DNA from: RGIG1995 sp045652425
Lineage (GTDB): Bacteria > Bacillota > Clostridia > Oscillospirales > CAG-272
Length of the DNA stretch: 64,000 bases
Direction: 5' to 3'
Assembly: GCA_045652425.1 (NCBI GenBank)
Contig: JAZRUG010000011.1
Span: 1 to 64,000, forward strand
Notes under the pieces: generated by a model
Databases searched by the model: none
What the model was told of the DNA's origin: nothing
The model's input: the letters and a program-made list of their open reading frames with translations, nothing else
Position numbers and translations under genes: made by a program
Shown: one piece after another, positions 50,100-58,615 of the stretch
How the letters are laid out: every line of letters starts with the position of its first letter
How positions within the stretch are numbered: position 1 is the stretch's first letter

Positions 50100-51407
50100 T
50101 TATTTTGTTTTCATTTCGTAAATTTTGCAGAATATTTTGGCTGCCTGTGCGTTGGTAACGTTTGTATTAGGAGAGTAGCTTCCGTCGCTTAAGGCTTCCA
50201 TAATGTTGAGTTCCGCTAATATATCTATATCTTCCTGCGCCCACGAGGGAATAGTGTCTGAATCAACAAACGTTACTGATGTAGAATTGCCTTCTGCATT
50301 GATAATGTTATTTATAAGTACTGCTGCTTCGGCTCTTGTTATTGGTGAGTTGGGATAGAAAAATACGCCGTTTTCCGTTTTTGTGCCCTCAATATATCCT
50401 TTTCCGACGGCGTATGAAACATAGCCCTTTAAAGACAGAGGAATATCGCTGTCGTCTGTAAAGGCAGTATCTACAGCAATCATATTTTCGTCAACGCCGG
50501 ATGCTTTCAGAACCATTTGCAAAAACTCGGCTTTTGTTGGAGTGTTTTCGGGGCGAAAACACATTTTTCCATCAATAAGCTGGCCCGACATAATACCGTA
50601 TGCAGCAACCTTTACAGCATCAAGGTGTTCTTCTCTTGATATCATATCGGAATAAAACGTATCCGCGTTATTTTTTTCAACTTTTATTTCAACCATTGTT
50701 TTTTCGGAAACGTTTCCATAGATGTCGGATACCGAAAATTCAAACGAATCTTTGCCTGTGTAATCCAATGAGGGGGTATATGTAAAAATTCCGTTTTTAC
50801 TATCAACAAACCGTACAATTCCATGTTTAGCTTCTGTTGAAACTTCAAAACAGATTTCATCATTTTCAGGGTCGGTTGCGTTTAAAGTGGAATATACCAT
50901 AATATTTTTCTTTGTTGTCAACTTTTCTGTTGTAATTACGTTTTGAGTAATTACGGGGGCAGTGTTAAGCTTATCAAAGAGAAAGAGTGAACATTTAACA
51001 GAAGATTCACAGCTGATGCCGTTACCCGAGAATCTGAATGCTGCAGTTGAAACATCTTTTGAAGCCGGAATGAATGACAACTTGTTCATATCCGTTTTAT
51101 TAATTGTTTGGTTTGCAATAACGGGAATATCTCCAAGATAAATAGTTCCTTCAAATACAGAGGGCAAGGTATTTACCGTTATTGAGTCAAGCTTTCTGAC
51201 ACCAAGAAAGTTACAAAAGTCATGGTAATTAAAATGGAGAGTTGAATTGATAAGACCGCTTTTTTTCATATTCAGTTCTTCAGTAATAACAGATAGTGCG
51301 GGAGATATAGGCGTTTGGTTACTTTTTTTTGCAGAAACGTGCAGGTTGGCTGAAGATACGAGGAGTAGCAGTACAAAAAATATTATAGTTTTTTTTATTT
51401 TTTTCAT
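50100..51407 (-). CDS. Secreted S-layer-homology protein with cadherin-like domain
   Basis: 435 residues. A signal peptide (MKKIKKTIIFFVLLLLVSSA) precedes an N-terminal unknown domain (30-165). A bacterial cadherin/VCBS-like beta-sandwich follows (about 170-250: TDPENDEICFEVS, YTPSLDYTGKDSFEFSVSD). Three SLH repeats complete the protein (about 265-430: ISREEHLDAVKVAAYGIMSG, ITRAEAAVLINNII, VTNAQAAKIFCKIY). SLH domains bind pyruvylated cell-wall polymer, so it is a surface protein. It is transcribed alone, 70 bases upstream of spoVAC, in the same direction. Confidence 0.87.
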   Translation of the reverse strand: MKKIKKTIIFFVLLLLVSSANLHVSAKKSNQTPISPALSVITEELNMKKSGLINSTLHFNYHDFCNFLGVRKLDSITVNTLPSVFEGTIYLGDIPVIANQTINKTDMNKLSFIPASKDVSTAAFRFSGNGISCESSVKCSLFLFDKLNTAPVITQNVITTEKLTTKKNIMVYSTLNATDPENDEICFEVSTEAKHGIVRFVDSKNGIFTYTPSLDYTGKDSFEFSVSDIYGNVSEKTMVEIKVEKNNADTFYSDMISREEHLDAVKVAAYGIMSGQLIDGKMCFRPENTPTKAEFLQMVLKASGVDENMIAVDTAFTDDSDIPLSLKGYVSYAVGKGYIEGTKTENGVFFYPNSPITRAEAAVLINNIINAEGNSTSVTFVDSDTIPSWAQEDIDILAELNIMEALSDGSYSPNTNVTNAQAAKIFCKIYEMKTK

Positions 51408-51531
51408 TTGTATATACCTCCAAAAACTGTAGTGTGTTAATAAAATACCGTTGAATTATGGTTCGGTATGTAGTATAATGAATATGTTTAAGATAATGAA
51501 TGTATGCAAATAAAATCAGGAGAAGAATATA

Positions 51532-52653
51532 ATGGACGATACAAAAAACAAGCTCAACTTTTTTGAAGTGATAAAAAAATATTGCCCGAAATTTTCATTT
51601 GTTTTTTTTGTAATGTGTATTATTGCGGCAATAATACATATTACATGCTTATTGAGTGAAAATTTTGCTGATTTTTACAATCAGACAGCAGGAGCGTTTG
51701 TCAGAGCCGTTCTTGCATATGTTACTATGCTCTTGCCTTTTTCTTTAGCTGAAACCATAATAATAGGCATGCCTGTACTTTTGGCGATGATGATATATAT
51801 TAGTGTCAAGTGTTTTAAAAAATCAGATACCGATGCTACAAGGTGTATAGTAGGTCTTTTTTCGGTTTTAACGCTTATGTATTCAATATTCGTTTTTGGG
51901 TACGGTATGGGTTATCACGGAACCTCTCTTGCAAGTAAATTACAGATTGAAGAAAAAGCTGTAACGGCTGAAGAATTAAAGCAAACGGCTGAAATTTTGC
52001 TTGAAGAAATGACACCTCTTCTTGACGAGATATCATTTTCTGACGAGGGACAATCATATATGCCTTACAGACTTAACGAGATGAATGGAAAACTCAATGA
52101 CACTTATGTCAAGTCAAGCAAAAAATATCCGTTTATTCAAAAGATTCGTACCAAAATAAAGTATATTGTTTTGAGTGAACCTATGACTTATACGCATATA
52201 TCGGGGGTATATTCATATTATACGGGTGAATCTAATCTGAATATTAATTTTCCAGATTATACTTTACCGTTTACTGCGGCACACGAACTTGCTCATCAGA
52301 GAGGAATAGCGCCCGAGAACGAAGCGAATTTTGTGGCATTTTTGATTTGTACGGCAAGTAATGATCCATATATAAAGTACAGTGGATATCTCAATATGTT
52401 CGAGTATGTAACTAACGCTTTGTATATGGCTAATTCTGAAATGTACTATGAAGTTATTTCTAATGTTGACAACCGTGCGAAAGGTGAAATGATAGCTTAC
52501 AGTAAATTTTTTGAAAAGTATAGGGAATCTGTTGCTTCTGAAGTTAGTGATGTTGTAAACGACACGTATTTAAAAACACAGGGACAGTCTTCCGGATCGG
52601 CAAGCTATGGTCTTGTAGTGGATTTGGCTGTTGCATACTACAAAGAGAAATAA
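51532..52653 (+). CDS. DUF3810 domain membrane metallopeptidase-like protein
   Basis: 373 residues. Three N-terminal membrane segments (about 20-45, 55-85, 103-130) are followed by a soluble domain with AAHELAHQRGIAPENEANF, an HExxH-like variant (HELAHQ) with a downstream Glu. This is the DUF3810 signature and suggests a zinc peptidase. Substrate unknown. A TATAAT occurs about 60 bases before the start, and AGGAGA gives the ribosome site. It is divergent from the SLH gene. Confidence 0.83.
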   Translation: MDDTKNKLNFFEVIKKYCPKFSFVFFVMCIIAAIIHITCLLSENFADFYNQTAGAFVRAVLAYVTMLLPFSLAETIIIGMPVLLAMMIYISVKCFKKSDTDATRCIVGLFSVLTLMYSIFVFGYGMGYHGTSLASKLQIEEKAVTAEELKQTAEILLEEMTPLLDEISFSDEGQSYMPYRLNEMNGKLNDTYVKSSKKYPFIQKIRTKIKYIVLSEPMTYTHISGVYSYYTGESNLNINFPDYTLPFTAAHELAHQRGIAPENEANFVAFLICTASNDPYIKYSGYLNMFEYVTNALYMANSEMYYEVISNVDNRAKGEMIAYSKFFEKYRESVASEVSDVVNDTYLKTQGQSSGSASYGLVVDLAVAYYKEK

Positions 52654-52906
52654 TGGATAGTAACTAAAAACTCTGGTTTTGCATAGAATGGCAGTAGTTT
52701 GATAAATTCTTTTTTTGCCGTGAGAGCAAAGCGGCATTGTAAACAAACTGTAAACATTATGAATAGTGTGTTCATTTTTTTGCCCTTTATGGTATAATTA
52801 TGTAGTTAAAATGTGCGCATTATGCGAAAGTATATTATCTAGTTTGCTCATAATAAAAGACGGTACATAATGTTGCTGTAGATTTATGCAACAGAACGGA
52901 GATAAA
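52654..52906. other. Spacer with murA promoter
   Basis: No gene visible in 253 bp. An extended -10 (TGGTATAAT) lies near 52790-52798 on the plus strand with only a weak -35. Nothing else is evident. Confidence 0.5.
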
Positions 52907-54199
52907 ATGGAAAAATTAGTAATACACGGAGGGAAACCGCTTTTTGGTGATATAGAAGTAAGCGGTATGAAAAATGCAGCCCTTCCCATTATACTTGCAA
53001 GTATTGTTATTGATGATAAATGTGTAATTGAAAATATACCGAATGTCAGCGACGTAAAACTTGCTTTTGAGATTATTCAAAGCATGGGTGGAAGTGTTCG
53101 CTTGATTAATAAGACGACTGTTGAGATAGATACGAGAGGCGTTGTTCAGGGAAGCGCTCCGTACGAACTTGTCAGAAAGATGAGAGGTTCTTATTATATA
53201 GTTGGTGCAGAACTTGGACGTTTTGGTAGAGGTAAGGTTGGACTTCCCGGTGGATGCGACCTCGGTGTAAGACCTATTGACCAGCATATAAAAGGTTTTG
53301 AAGCACTTGGGGCTGAAGTAATAATTGAAAGCGGACATATTGAAGCAGTTTCATCTCAACCGCTTAAGGGAAGCAATATATATTTTGATGCAGTAACCGT
53401 AGGCGGAACGATGAACGTTATGATTGCGGCATCAAGAGCTAAAGGCGTAACTATAATTGAAAACGCTGCCCGCGAACCGCATATAGTTGACCTTGCAAAC
53501 TTCTTGAATACCTGCGGAGCGAGAATATCGGGTGCAGGTACTGATACTATAAAGATTACGGGAGTTGAAAAACTCAGAGGATGCACTTACGCTATTATTC
53601 CCGATATGATTGAAGCGGGAACATATATGATAGCTGCTGCTGTAACAGGCGGTAAACTTTGTGTAAGGAACGTAATTCCGAAACATCTTGAATCTATTTC
53701 TGCAAAAATGGAAGAAATGGGTATTACTGTTGATGAGGGCGACGATTACGTAACTGTTTACCGTAACAAAGATAATCTCTCTAGAATTAACCTTAAGACT
53801 TTGCCTTACCCGGGATTTCCTACTGATATGGGACCGCAGATGTGTGTGTTGATGTGTCAGGCGCACGGTGTAAGTTTGCTTAATGAAGGCATTTTCTCAA
53901 ATAGATTTAGATACGTTGACGAGCTTCGCAGAATGGGGGCTTGTATAAAGGTTGATGACAGAACCGCAATAATTGAAGGCGGTCAGCCGTTATCTGCGGC
54001 AAATCTTCGTGCGGTTGACTTAAGAGCAGGTGCTGCTGTGGTACTTGCAGGACTTATTGCAAACGGCAGAACGGAGATTGAGGATATCTATCATATTGAG
54101 CGTGGATATGACAATTTGGTAGAAAAGCTTCGCGGTGTTGGTGCGAACATAAAGAAAGTAGTTCTTCCCGATCCTTCAACTTACGAAAAAGCATTATAA
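52907..54199 (+). CDS. murA: UDP-N-acetylglucosamine 1-carboxyvinyltransferase
   Basis: 430 residues. It adds enolpyruvate from PEP to UDP-GlcNAc, the first committed step of peptidoglycan synthesis and the fosfomycin target. Seen: SGMKNAALPII (with the catalytic Lys), LPGGCDLGVRPIDQH with the active-site Cys, and PGFPTDMGPQM near the C-terminus. Start 52907 follows CGGAG and matches the usual N-terminus; the frame extends seven codons upstream. Terminated at 54208. Confidence 0.95.
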   Translation: MEKLVIHGGKPLFGDIEVSGMKNAALPIILASIVIDDKCVIENIPNVSDVKLAFEIIQSMGGSVRLINKTTVEIDTRGVVQGSAPYELVRKMRGSYYIVGAELGRFGRGKVGLPGGCDLGVRPIDQHIKGFEALGAEVIIESGHIEAVSSQPLKGSNIYFDAVTVGGTMNVMIAASRAKGVTIIENAAREPHIVDLANFLNTCGARISGAGTDTIKITGVEKLRGCTYAIIPDMIEAGTYMIAAAVTGGKLCVRNVIPKHLESISAKMEEMGITVDEGDDYVTVYRNKDNLSRINLKTLPYPGFPTDMGPQMCVLMCQAHGVSLLNEGIFSNRFRYVDELRRMGACIKVDDRTAIIEGGQPLSAANLRAVDLRAGAAVVLAGLIANGRTEIEDIYHIERGYDNLVEKLRGVGANIKKVVLPDPSTYEKAL

Positions 54200-54207
54200 A
54201 GAAAAAT

Positions 54208-54238
54208 GATGGCGATTCAGCCATCTTTTTTTTTTGCT
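54208..54238 (+). terminator. Terminator of murA
   Basis: Stem GATGGC/GCCATC with loop GATTCA, followed by nine or more T. Confidence 0.85.
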
Positions 54239-54265
54239 TTAAATATTAAGAATTATTTAAAAATA

Positions 54266-54294
54266 TTGATTGAAGTTTTTTTGTATGGTACAAT
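54266..54294 (+). promoter_or_regulatory. Promoter of the DUF1287 gene
   Basis: TTGATT (54266-54271), 17 bases, TACAAT (54289-54294). Confidence 0.7.
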
Positions 54295-54347
54295 CATCTT
54301 GTTGTGAATGGAGTATTGTATAATTATATGAAAAAAGGAGCGGGGGT

Positions 54348-55031
54348 ATGAAAAAGAAAATATTTATAGGTTTTGCGGCTGTTTTTGTTGCGATGATATT
54401 AGTTGTTATGTGGTATTATAACTTGTTACCGAAAAGGGTATATACGGCAGAACATTTTGATATAGAGACAGAAAAAAGCAGTGTTGACTGTAATGAAAAC
54501 GGAATAGACGATTACCGCGATATAATGCTTGGTGCAAGAATTGACGCGAAGAATCACCCGAAATATGACGGTGCATATCAAGCGGGAGGCTATCCGCCCG
54601 ACAATATTGGGGTATGTACCGACGTTGTGTGGAGAGCGTTTAAAAATGCGGGATATAGTCTTAAGGATATGGTTGACAAGGACGTTGAAAAAAGATTAGA
54701 GGATTATACCAATATAGAGAAACCCGATAAGAACATTGATTTTCGCCGTGTAAAAAATCTTCGAGTGTTTTTTGAGGAGTATGCAATAGCGTTAACCCTT
54801 GATGTAGACAAAATATCAGAGTGGCAACCGGGAGATATAGTGATATTCGGGGATGATAAGCATATTGGTATTGTATCGGATAAGCGTAACCGAAAGGGGC
54901 AAACTTACATAATACATAACGGGGGCCAACCGAATCGTGAAGAAGATTTTTTGTGGAAATCGGAAGTTACGGGACACTACCGTTTTGATGCGTCAAAAAT
55001 AAGTAATGATGTTATAGTTTGTTGGAAGTAA
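54348..55031 (+). CDS. DUF1287 domain protein, NlpC/P60-like
   Basis: 227 residues with one N-terminal membrane anchor (IFIGFAAVFVAMILVVMWYY). The DUF1287 domain includes GAYQAGGYPPDNIGVCTDVVWRAF with the candidate nucleophile Cys, WQPGDIVIFGDDKHIGIVSDK with the catalytic His after PGD, and IHNGG. The fold is of the NlpC/P60 superfamily, so a cell-wall amidase or peptidase role is likely. The stop codon abuts the left end of the 55030-56400 element. Confidence 0.85.
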   Translation: MKKKIFIGFAAVFVAMILVVMWYYNLLPKRVYTAEHFDIETEKSSVDCNENGIDDYRDIMLGARIDAKNHPKYDGAYQAGGYPPDNIGVCTDVVWRAFKNAGYSLKDMVDKDVEKRLEDYTNIEKPDKNIDFRRVKNLRVFFEEYAIALTLDVDKISEWQPGDIVIFGDDKHIGIVSDKRNRKGQTYIIHNGGQPNREEDFLWKSEVTGHYRFDASKISNDVIVCWK

Positions 55032-55080
55032 AAAAGGCTGTGTATATAGGGGTGTACCCTAAAGGACAGTTTTTCAAAAT

Positions 55081-55117
55081 ACGGCATTCTCGAAAGGGAT
55101 ATGCCGTATTTTGCTTT
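55081..55117 (+). terminator. Terminator-like hairpin after the DUF1287 gene
   Basis: Stem ACGGCAT/ATGCCGT (55081-55107) followed by ATTTTGCTTTT; it lies just inside the left end of the element. Confidence 0.65.
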
Positions 55118-55170
55118 TGTGTCTACAAAAGCAGTGCTTGTCAGGAAAATTGATAAGGCATAGGTGAACT

Positions 55171-55627
55171 AAAAAAGGCTCCCTTGTGTAAAGGGAGCTG
55201 TCAGCGAAGCTGACTGAGGGATTGTTCTACGAGTTGATCAATATATTCGCAAACATCCCGAAAGTTTTTATGTATTTTCGTATTCGGTATTCTGATAACC
55301 GTCAATCCGTATTCTTCAAGGAAAGTGGTTCTTTCTTTATCATTTTGCTTTCCTTCTTCAGTATAATGCCCCGAACCGTCAAGTTCTATAACAAGCTTTG
55401 CCTCTGCACAGTAAAAATCCGCAATATACCTTCCGAGAACCTTTTGACGAGAAAAGCGAACGGGATAGGTGCGCAGATAATCATACCAAAGGTGCTTTTC
55501 TTCTTTGGTCATATTCTTTCGTAGCATTTTTGCTGTTGGAACTATGTCTTTATTATGTTTTCTCTGCATTACAATCCCTCCGTCACGCTTCGCGTGCCAC
55601 CTCCCTTTACACAAGGGAGGCTTTTAA
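55171..55627. mobile_element. DUF559-bearing inverted-repeat element nested in the larger one
   Basis: A 457-bp element with long inverted repeats of about 55 bp (55171-55225 and 55571-55627). Shared features are GGCTCCCTTGTGTAAAGGGAG or its close match, then CGAAGC and GAGGGATTGT. Each end itself folds (CTCCCTT/AAGGGAG and CAGC-GAAGCTG or CACGC-GAAGCGTG). The single gene inside starts two bases from one repeat and ends within the other. Confidence 0.75.
55201..55569 (-). CDS. DUF559 family endonuclease-like protein
   Basis: 122 residues. MQRKHNKDIVPTAKMLRKNMTKEE opens the protein, then LWYDYLRTYPVRFSRQKVLGRYIADFYC. Acidic residues in ADFYC and VIELDGSGHY form the PD-(D/E)xK/Vsr-like nuclease site of DUF559. 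ATG 55569 is chosen; the longer frame to 55614 reads through the inverted repeat. The last residues (SLSQLR) are encoded by the left repeat. It could act in mobility or maintenance of the element, which is inference. Confidence 0.85.
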   Translation of the reverse strand: MQRKHNKDIVPTAKMLRKNMTKEEKHLWYDYLRTYPVRFSRQKVLGRYIADFYCAEAKLVIELDGSGHYTEEGKQNDKERTTFLEEYGLTVIRIPNTKIHKNFRDVCEYIDQLVEQSLSQLR

Positions 55628-55675
55628 CGATCAGCGCACCGATGTTTTTCTACAAAATAAATTAGAATTTGTCAG

Positions 55676-56221
55676 CTATTTATCTTGCAATTTCTTTTCT
55701 ATATAATCAGATTTCAAAATAGAATAACAAACTGAATCAAAAAATTCACCATCGAATCTTTTGTATCCTTGTTCTATTGTAATTTCATATTCAAATCCAC
55801 ATTTTTCAAGAACACTCTTGGACCTAATATTATCAGGAATATGAAAAGCAGACAATAAATCTATGTTTAATTCATCAAACAAATATTTAATAATTTGTTT
55901 GATTGCTTCTGTCATATAGCCATTTCCCCAATAATCTTCAGATAAAACATAGTTTATAGATTTGGCATAAAACTTTCCACGATTGTGGTCGGGACAGACT
56001 CTAACACAACCAATAACTTTTTTACTGTCTTTTAGAGCAACTGCCCATCGGTCATCATTTTCAATATACTCGTTCAAAACATCGAGGGTAACATTTATAT
56101 TGGCATGAGGTTTCCAACCGCCCATAATAACCGAAGGTTTTTTCATGATATCATGTAAATCATCAACATCAGACTCTCGCCATCCTCTTAAAATAAGTCG
56201 TTGTGTTTCTAATGTTGTCAT
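55676..56221 (-). CDS. GNAT family N-acetyltransferase (RimJ/RimL-like)
   Basis: 181 residues. LETQRLILRGWRESDVDDL is the usual opening of ribosomal-protein/amino-acid acetyltransferases. VIGCVRVCPD and YVLSEDYWGNGYMTEAIKQIIKYLF supply the acetyl-CoA binding region, and NIRSKSVLEKCGF the C-terminal motif. The acceptor is unknown. It is the passenger gene of the 55030-56400 element and, like it, may have been acquired. Confidence 0.88.
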   Translation of the reverse strand: MTTLETQRLILRGWRESDVDDLHDIMKKPSVIMGGWKPHANINVTLDVLNEYIENDDRWAVALKDSKKVIGCVRVCPDHNRGKFYAKSINYVLSEDYWGNGYMTEAIKQIIKYLFDELNIDLLSAFHIPDNIRSKSVLEKCGFEYEITIEQGYKRFDGEFFDSVCYSILKSDYIEKKLQDK

Positions 56222-56400
56222 ACAGAGGTACCTCCATCAAATTCTTATTTATCGTAGCAAAATAGCTTTATGCACCGTGTTAATCATATACCCTATTATA
56301 TCACAAAAACCGCAGAAAATCAATCTACGGCTTTTGTTTTTTCTATCGGTAGTTGTAAAACTGTCCTTTATGGTACCCCTCTATATACAGCCTTTTTTTA

Positions 56401-58140
56401 TTATTTTGCCTCAAAGATTGCTATTGCATTTTCTTTTCGCAGAATTTCTTTATATTTATTACTGTTTTGTTTTTTGAAATTATCGTAATCTTCTGTATCC
56501 CAACGCAAATCAAATACTACATAATCCGTTTCTTTATCGGAATAATCGTATTGATAAACTATATCTCTGTTCCATAGAGCAGGAATAAGGAATGTTGAGG
56601 ATTTTATACTCTTGTCCATTGGAATAGTGTCAAGTGCTTCGTTGATAGTTTCAACGAGGTGTTTTTCGTTTTTATAAATTTTTATTGCATCTATTCTATA
56701 GAGGTTTACGGAAGAGAAGAATATCAAAGAAGAACATACACCGCATATTAAAAGTCGTTTTGCATATTTGGAATCAAGTTCACTCAAGTTTATTATTGTT
56801 ACGTAGAAAAGAAATGCGACTGAAGCGTAAGTATATTGAAATCCTATGTCATACTGATACTGGTATTCAGTCATAAGATTTATCAGAATCATAGGCAATA
56901 GAAGTATAAGCCTGGAGGGTTTCTTTACAGCAAATGGAAGAAGTGCCATAGGGACAAGCATAAGTATAAGGAATTCAAGCTTTTCGGGTTTTAGAAGTTG
57001 GTCGAACAGGTAAGCGGGATTTTTTATAATATTGATTACGACACTGTAAATGGAACCATCTTTTTCGAATATAAAGTTTTCATATCGGTAGGTCATAATA
57101 CCTTGTCCAAAGACTGACATAAGCTTTGATACAACGAAAAAATATACGCCTGAAAGAGAGCAGAGTATACTGCCTTTTAGTTTGCTCTTGTTTGAGAAAA
57201 GCAAGTAGAGCCCAAAGAAGAGAACATAGACGGGCGCATCTTCTTTAACCATCATAGTAAGCAAAGCAAATGTATAAGTAGGAATTGATTTATTTTTTTC
57301 GGCAAAATAGAATGTAAATAAAAGTAGAACTGTTAAAAAACAGTTTTCATGGAAATAGTAAAAATTATTTGCAATTACAGTAGGGTGAAGAACGTATATT
57401 GTAATTACTGCAAGTATTTTATTGTTCGACAAACTGAAATGTTTTGCTAATTTATAAATAGGCAGTATGCCGAGAGCAACCACAAAAGCTTGGAGTGCGA
57501 GTATGGTTGAAGGGTTAGGGAATATCCAATAAAAAGGAAGTCCGAGGTAGAGTATAGGCGAAAAATGAACGGCAAAATGAGACAAAAGCATATCTCTTTC
57601 GCAGGTTGCATAAGGAATAAGAGTTTTGGAAAGATAGTGATATATCTGGGAGAAAATACCGAAATCATAGTTTGGCGTTCTGTGGTTTAAAAACTTAATT
57701 ATCGTAATACCGCCGACAAAAAGAGCAAACAAAGCGCCAAGGATAACGCATAGAGTAATTACAATTTTTTTATTGAGCGTGGGAAAATTCAGGTGATTTG
57801 CAAAGTAGAATACCAATCCACCGATAACCAAAGAAGAAACAAGTGCAAAATAAATATTTTTTGCCTGACTATTGGTTATATAAAAAAGTGAGGTTGACAC
57901 AAAAACTATTGCAAATCCGTTAAATTTTTCGGGAAGTAATAAAATAAGTAAGCCGAAAAGCAATAAGGCGGAGAAAAAATATCCGCCGAATGAAATGCTG
58001 TTGAAATAGTCAGCTGAATCAAATTTATATTCTGAAAATGCTGTTGTAAAAAATGATACAGTAATTAATGAAAGTATTATTTTTGAAATAATGTTTTTAT
58101 AGGTTATGTTATTTAACCGTGTTTTAATAAATTCAAGCAT
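56401..58140 (-). CDS. DUF2079 family polytopic membrane protein
   Basis: 579 residues, about 12 membrane segments. The DUF2079 region reads LNHRTPNYDFGIFSQIYHYL, SHFAVHFSPILYLGLPFYWI and the FHENCFLTVLLLF, KEDAPVYVLFF segments. The fold resembles GT-C membrane glycosyltransferases, with DFG-type Asp and HE-type residues in the outward loops, so lipid-linked sugar transfer is plausible but unproven. The C-terminal soluble part follows the last membrane segment. Its stop adjoins the right end of the inserted element. Confidence 0.83.
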   Translation of the reverse strand: MLEFIKTRLNNITYKNIISKIILSLITVSFFTTAFSEYKFDSADYFNSISFGGYFFSALLLFGLLILLLPEKFNGFAIVFVSTSLFYITNSQAKNIYFALVSSLVIGGLVFYFANHLNFPTLNKKIVITLCVILGALFALFVGGITIIKFLNHRTPNYDFGIFSQIYHYLSKTLIPYATCERDMLLSHFAVHFSPILYLGLPFYWIFPNPSTILALQAFVVALGILPIYKLAKHFSLSNNKILAVITIYVLHPTVIANNFYYFHENCFLTVLLLFTFYFAEKNKSIPTYTFALLTMMVKEDAPVYVLFFGLYLLFSNKSKLKGSILCSLSGVYFFVVSKLMSVFGQGIMTYRYENFIFEKDGSIYSVVINIIKNPAYLFDQLLKPEKLEFLILMLVPMALLPFAVKKPSRLILLLPMILINLMTEYQYQYDIGFQYTYASVAFLFYVTIINLSELDSKYAKRLLICGVCSSLIFFSSVNLYRIDAIKIYKNEKHLVETINEALDTIPMDKSIKSSTFLIPALWNRDIVYQYDYSDKETDYVVFDLRWDTEDYDNFKKQNSNKYKEILRKENAIAIFEAK

Positions 58141-58229
58141 ATTCTTTATTCCTTGAAAGTGTAATTATATATTCTATATGATACCATTTTTAGTTTTATA
58201 TGTCAATAAAGTACAGCTGAATAAACTTT

Positions 58230-58418
58230 TTATTTTTGCTTTGACGGGGGAGAGGTTGGAACATTCATCATTTCAGAAAGGTTTTCAGCTTTTTCGGTTG
58301 AATCTGAAACGTAAGGACTGTAACCCGTCCAGTCAGTAGGTGATGCCGGTGGGGTTTTGTAGATTGCATCTTCCAGATGTTTGGTGTTGTTTTGTGTTTT
58401 TGTCTTTTTTTGTATCAT
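58230..58418 (-). CDS. Small hydrophilic protein of unknown function
   Basis: 62 residues, rich in Lys, Thr, Pro and Ser (KTKTQNNTKHLEDAIYKTPP, then SPTDWTGYSPYV), with no membrane segment or recognised domain. AAAGGA lies about ten bases before the ATG. It occupies an otherwise empty spacer of about 475 bases and no longer ORF overlaps it, so it is a plausible real small gene. Possibly intrinsically disordered. Confidence 0.5.
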   Translation of the reverse strand: MIQKKTKTQNNTKHLEDAIYKTPPASPTDWTGYSPYVSDSTEKAENLSEMMNVPTSPPSKQK

Positions 58419-58564
58419 TGGTATGAATTCCTTTCGTTGTTTTTTTCTTATTATTTGTTTTATTTAATATAAATTATACTGTTGAATTTGTTAATGAAAA
58501 ATATACACAATTTGTAATAAAATCACTTTTATTTGTATTAGATTAACCTGTTTAATATAGAAAG

Positions 58565-58593
58565 TTGACAATAAAAAAAAGCTATGTTAATAT
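58565..58593 (+). promoter_or_regulatory. Promoter of the phosphohexomutase gene
   Basis: TTGACA (58565-58570), 17 bases, TAATAT (58588-58593), 22 bases before the start codon. Confidence 0.75.
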
Positions 58594-58615
58594 TAGAATA
58601 GAAAGGATTGGTGTT

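Larger units (their letters stand above)
55030..56400. mobile_element. Inverted-repeat-bounded insertion carrying GNAT and DUF559 genes
   Basis: Ends are matching inverted repeats of about 46 bp: left AAAAAAGGCTGTGTATATAG...AAAGGACAGTTTTTC (55030-55075), right GTAAAACTGTCCTTTA...CTATATACAGCC followed by T (56355-56400). They are about 85 percent identical. The element fills exactly the gap between the stop codons of the DUF1287 and DUF2079 genes. It holds no transposase; contents are a DUF559 element (55171-55627) and a GNAT gene. A non-autonomous mobile cassette is the best reading. Confidence 0.65.
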
